Source: JADFAK01 sp047615865
GTDB taxonomy: Bacteria; Bacteroidota; Bacteroidia; Flavobacteriales_D; Sanyastnellaceae
Assembly: GCA_047615865.1 (NCBI GenBank)
Contig: JBLHIB010000001.1
Location: forward strand, 73,359-137,358
Reading direction: 5' to 3'
DNA: 64,000 nt
Shown here: piece after piece, positions 61,757-64,000 of the stretch
How the letters are laid out: the number at the start of each line of letters is the position of its first letter
Numbering within the stretch: the first letter of the stretch is position 1
Translations under genes and position numbers: made by a program
Notes under the pieces: model-generated
The model's input: only the letters and a program-made list of their open reading frames with translations
The model's database searches: none
What the model was told of the DNA's origin: nothing

Positions 61757-62392
61757 TTACATTTCTTCAGCGACGACCTCTTGGACAACATCCAATTTCG
61801 AGCGGAGTAGACCTTCGATTCCACCTTTGAGTGTTTGCATGCTTGAAGGACATCCACTGCATGCACCTCTTAATTGAACGTATACTTTCCCTTCGTGGAA
61901 AGCTTTAAAATCGATGGCACCTCCATCTTGCTCAACTGCTGGGCGAACAAACTCATCGAGTAAGTTTCGAATTTCAGCATCAAAATCTGTTGGCACCATT
62001 CCTGAATAGTCGATCGATTGCGGACGATCTTCGGATTCATCGCTTTCTTCAAAAACTGCTGAAGGTTGCAGTTTCTCCGGAACAAAGGCAACGGCGATTT
62101 CATTCTCTACCAGCCACTCTCGGACATAATCACGCAGCTGTTGCTGGATCATTTCCCAACCCAAAGTATCGTCTTTCGCAACTGCTACGAAGTTACCACT
62201 GATAAAAACTGCTTTAACAAAAGGGAAGTTGAACAGCTCAGCAGCCAAAGGAGAAGCCTCTTTGCATTGTTCTTGGTTTGTAAACTCCACTTGCTGACCA
62301 CCTTCAATAAGCATTCTGTTGGTCACAAATTTCATGGTCGCCGGGTTAGGCGTCATTTCGGCGTAAACTTCGGTTGGAATGCGAGTGCTCAT
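61757..62392 (-). CDS. Nfu-type NifU family protein
   Basis: A 211-residue Fe-S cluster scaffold/carrier. ATG 62392 gives MSTRIPTEVYAEMTPNPATMKFVTNR, the start of the Nfu N-terminal domain (a degenerate scaffold region); the C-terminal NifU-like domain has the cluster-binding CxxC in RGACSGCPSS. Carries [4Fe-4S] clusters to apoproteins. The longer frame to 62431 lacks homology. A TATCTTTG -7-like box lies at 62409-62416 on the minus strand. Confidence 0.92.
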   Translation of the reverse strand: MSTRIPTEVYAEMTPNPATMKFVTNRMLIEGGQQVEFTNQEQCKEASPLAAELFNFPFVKAVFISGNFVAVAKDDTLGWEMIQQQLRDYVREWLVENEIAVAFVPEKLQPSAVFEESDESEDRPQSIDYSGMVPTDFDAEIRNLLDEFVRPAVEQDGGAIDFKAFHEGKVYVQLRGACSGCPSSMQTLKGGIEGLLRSKLDVVQEVVAEEM

Positions 62393-62556
62393 ATCGTTGA
62401 ATTTTGAGCAAAGATAGCCAGAACAGTCCATGTTTGAATAACTCTGCGAGACATTTGCCTTTATGGCTTATTAAAGATAAACTTATGAGGCTGGATTGAA
62501 TTCATGTGAGACGGTTGGGTTTTAATACATTTGCTCCCTTCCTAAAATAACTACAC

Positions 62557-64000
62557 ATGAGATTGACGATAGGATTGCTGTTTTTAGGGCTTTCAATTAT
62601 CAGTAAGGCACAAGAAACATTTCCTCACAATGGCGCGGCGGACAAAGAGCTCGTCATGCAAGCATTCACCCATTGTACGGTCCATATTGACTGGGAAACT
62701 GTGGTTGAAGATGCCACCTTATTAATCCACCGGGGAAAGGTAATTGCCTGCGGAAGCGAAGTACAAATACCAAAGGGCGCCTTAATTGAAGACCTCAGTG
62801 GGATGGATATTTACCCAGGATTTATTGATTTGAATTCATCCTATGGGCAAACCAAAGTAGAACGTGGAAAATGGGATCCTGCTCCTCAAATCGAATCCAA
62901 TACTAAGGGAGCATTTGGTTGGAACCAGGCAGTAAAACCTGAGTTCAGTGCCTCACAAAGTTTCACGCACAATACCGATGCCGCAAAGAGCTATCGTTCA
63001 AAAGGCTTCGGGACGGTTCTCACTCAAAGAAAAGATGGAATCATTCGTGGAACTGGATCATTGGTTACTCTTGGAAGCAATGAACATCTGAACATTTTAA
63101 TCGAAAATGCAAGTGCCAATTATTCGTTTCGAAAAGGTTCGTCTCGTCAAAAGTACCCGTCTTCACTGATGGGATCGGCAGCACTTCTAAGACAAAGCTA
63201 CTACGACTTGGATTGGTACAATTCTGCCTCTGACGTCCGCGAAACCAATTTATCGTTGTCTGCATGGAATTCCCAAATGGAGCTACCTCAACTTTTCGAG
63301 ACTGGCGATAAGTGGGATGTAATGCGGGCCGACAAGATTGGAGATGAGTTTAACTCCCAGTATATATTTCTAGGAAATGGAGATGAATATCAACGAATTG
63401 ATGATATCACTGCTACGGATGGCTCTTTCGTTATTCCTGTAAATTATCCAGCAGCTTATGATGTGTCCGATCCTTTTTTGGCGAGAATGGTGAGTTTGAC
63501 AGAACTAATGCACTGGGAGAATGCAGCTCGAAATCTGAGCTTTTTAACGGAGGCTCAAATCGCCTATTCTATAACATCTGAAGGGACTGAAAGCGGCAAA
63601 GATTTCTTCGAAAATTTGCGAAAAGCAATGGTTTTTGGTGTTACTGAAGCCGACCTATTGAAAGCTTTGACCTATACACCGGCTGCACTCATGCAGGCTG
63701 AAAACATCGTTGGAAAACTAGCGCCAGGAATGCAGGCCAATTTCCTCATTTGTTCAGGACCCATCTTTGAAAAAGGAAATGAGATCTATGAGAATTGGGT
63801 TCAGGGAGAACGATTTGTCCTTAAAGATCGAACAGCTTGGGATTTAGCCGGACAATACAATTTCACCTTGGGCACAACCTTATATGAATTACTTGTGGAA
63901 GGCAAACCTGGAAAGAACAAAGGAAGTATTCAAATTATCGATGCTGAATCTGGAGACACGAGTAAAGTTGATGTCACGATAGCCGCGGATAGGGATCAGC
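62557..64000 (+). CDS. Large amidohydrolase family protein, 3' partial
   Basis: The window ends inside this gene; 481 residues are readable with no stop. Signal peptide MRLTIGLLFLGLSIISKAQ, then ETFPHNGAADKELVMQAFTHCTVHID and YPGFIDLNSSYGQTKVE. This is the start of the roughly 1000-residue tandem amidohydrolase found in many Bacteroidota. In this first module the metal-binding HxH, normally after PGFID, is missing (NSSYG). It may be structural, with activity in the second module outside the window. A TACATTTG box at 62526-62533 precedes the ATG. Confidence 0.82.
   Translation, partial: MRLTIGLLFLGLSIISKAQETFPHNGAADKELVMQAFTHCTVHIDWETVVEDATLLIHRGKVIACGSEVQIPKGALIEDLSGMDIYPGFIDLNSSYGQTKVERGKWDPAPQIESNTKGAFGWNQAVKPEFSASQSFTHNTDAAKSYRSKGFGTVLTQRKDGIIRGTGSLVTLGSNEHLNILIENASANYSFRKGSSRQKYPSSLMGSAALLRQSYYDLDWYNSASDVRETNLSLSAWNSQMELPQLFETGDKWDVMRADKIGDEFNSQYIFLGNGDEYQRIDDITATDGSFVIPVNYPAAYDVSDPFLARMVSLTELMHWENAARNLSFLTEAQIAYSITSEGTESGKDFFENLRKAMVFGVTEADLLKALTYTPAALMQAENIVGKLAPGMQANFLICSGPIFEKGNEIYENWVQGERFVLKDRTAWDLAGQYNFTLGTTLYELLVEGKPGKNKGSIQIIDAESGDTSKVDVTIAADRDQ

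Noticed and set aside
1..64000. CRISPR array, tRNA, rRNA, transposase, integrase or prophage
   Set aside because: I looked for regularly spaced repeats, cloverleaf-like segments, transposase motifs and phage genes and found none.

Overview
The window is chromosomal DNA from a member of the Bacteroidota, most likely a marine or freshwater Flavobacteriales-type bacterium. The lineage call rests on several families: type IX secretion (T9SS) C-terminal sorting domains, TonB-dependent receptors with carboxypeptidase-like N-terminal domains, DUF2480, DUF6495, DUF5777 and HU-CCDC81/SPOR proteins, and -7 boxes of the Bacteroidota form TAnnTTTG. Start sites rarely carry a Shine-Dalgarno sequence. Genes are densely packed, no gap between genes reaches 300 bases, and I see no tRNA, rRNA, CRISPR array, transposase or prophage.

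Layout. 1-3.2 kb: end of purQ, then dxs and a DUF2480 gene. 3.3-6.6 kb: a single-domain response regulator and two histidine kinases in one operon. 6.6-12.2 kb: DUF349 protein, recX, prfB, fumC and a methyltransferase. 12.3-22.3 kb: a T9SS cargo protein, a DUF6495 gene, a HAD phosphatase, an HU/SPOR protein, a TonB receptor with kdsB, dprA and two Hpt-type proteins. 22.4-32 kb: antiporter, a periplasmic protein, rseP, a class A penicillin-binding protein, scoAB, folB and gltX. 32-35 kb: a c-type cytochrome cluster (two haem lipoproteins, a DUF5777 barrel and a dihaem cytochrome). 35.2-38.7 kb: sdhCAB. 38.7-41.8 kb: a probable metal-acquisition set (HYC_CC_PP-type protein, HMA protein, Cys-rich TonB receptor). 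41.8-46.2 kb: VOC protein, a frameshifted DNA-alkyl methyltransferase, two paralogous barrel-like proteins, a T9SS cargo protein and a dihaem peroxidase. 46.3-53.1 kb: a DNA damage-tolerance island (short SSB on the plus strand; dinB, SRAP, dnaE-type polymerase and PA0069-type radical SAM on the minus strand). 53.3-58.7 kb: an acidic lipoprotein, a propeller-type sensor kinase, two LytTR regulators and a stand-alone T9SS-domain-like ORF. 58.7-64 kb: a secreted metalloprotease with dockerin-like repeats, a LexA-like XRE/S24 regulator, an Nfu-type protein and the start of a large amidohydrolase.

How genes work together: central metabolism (fumC plus sdhCAB), envelope building (kdsB, the penicillin-binding protein, rseP) and DNA maintenance (recX, dprA and the polymerase island) are interleaved with surface and regulatory genes. 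The most interesting system is the error-prone repair island, which has an inverted repeat in front of the divergently placed ssb and a possible LexA-like regulator 8 kb away. Three genes between 34 and 42.8 kb carry lesions (two single-base frameshifts and one lost start codon). They are either real decay or consensus errors and should be checked against reads.
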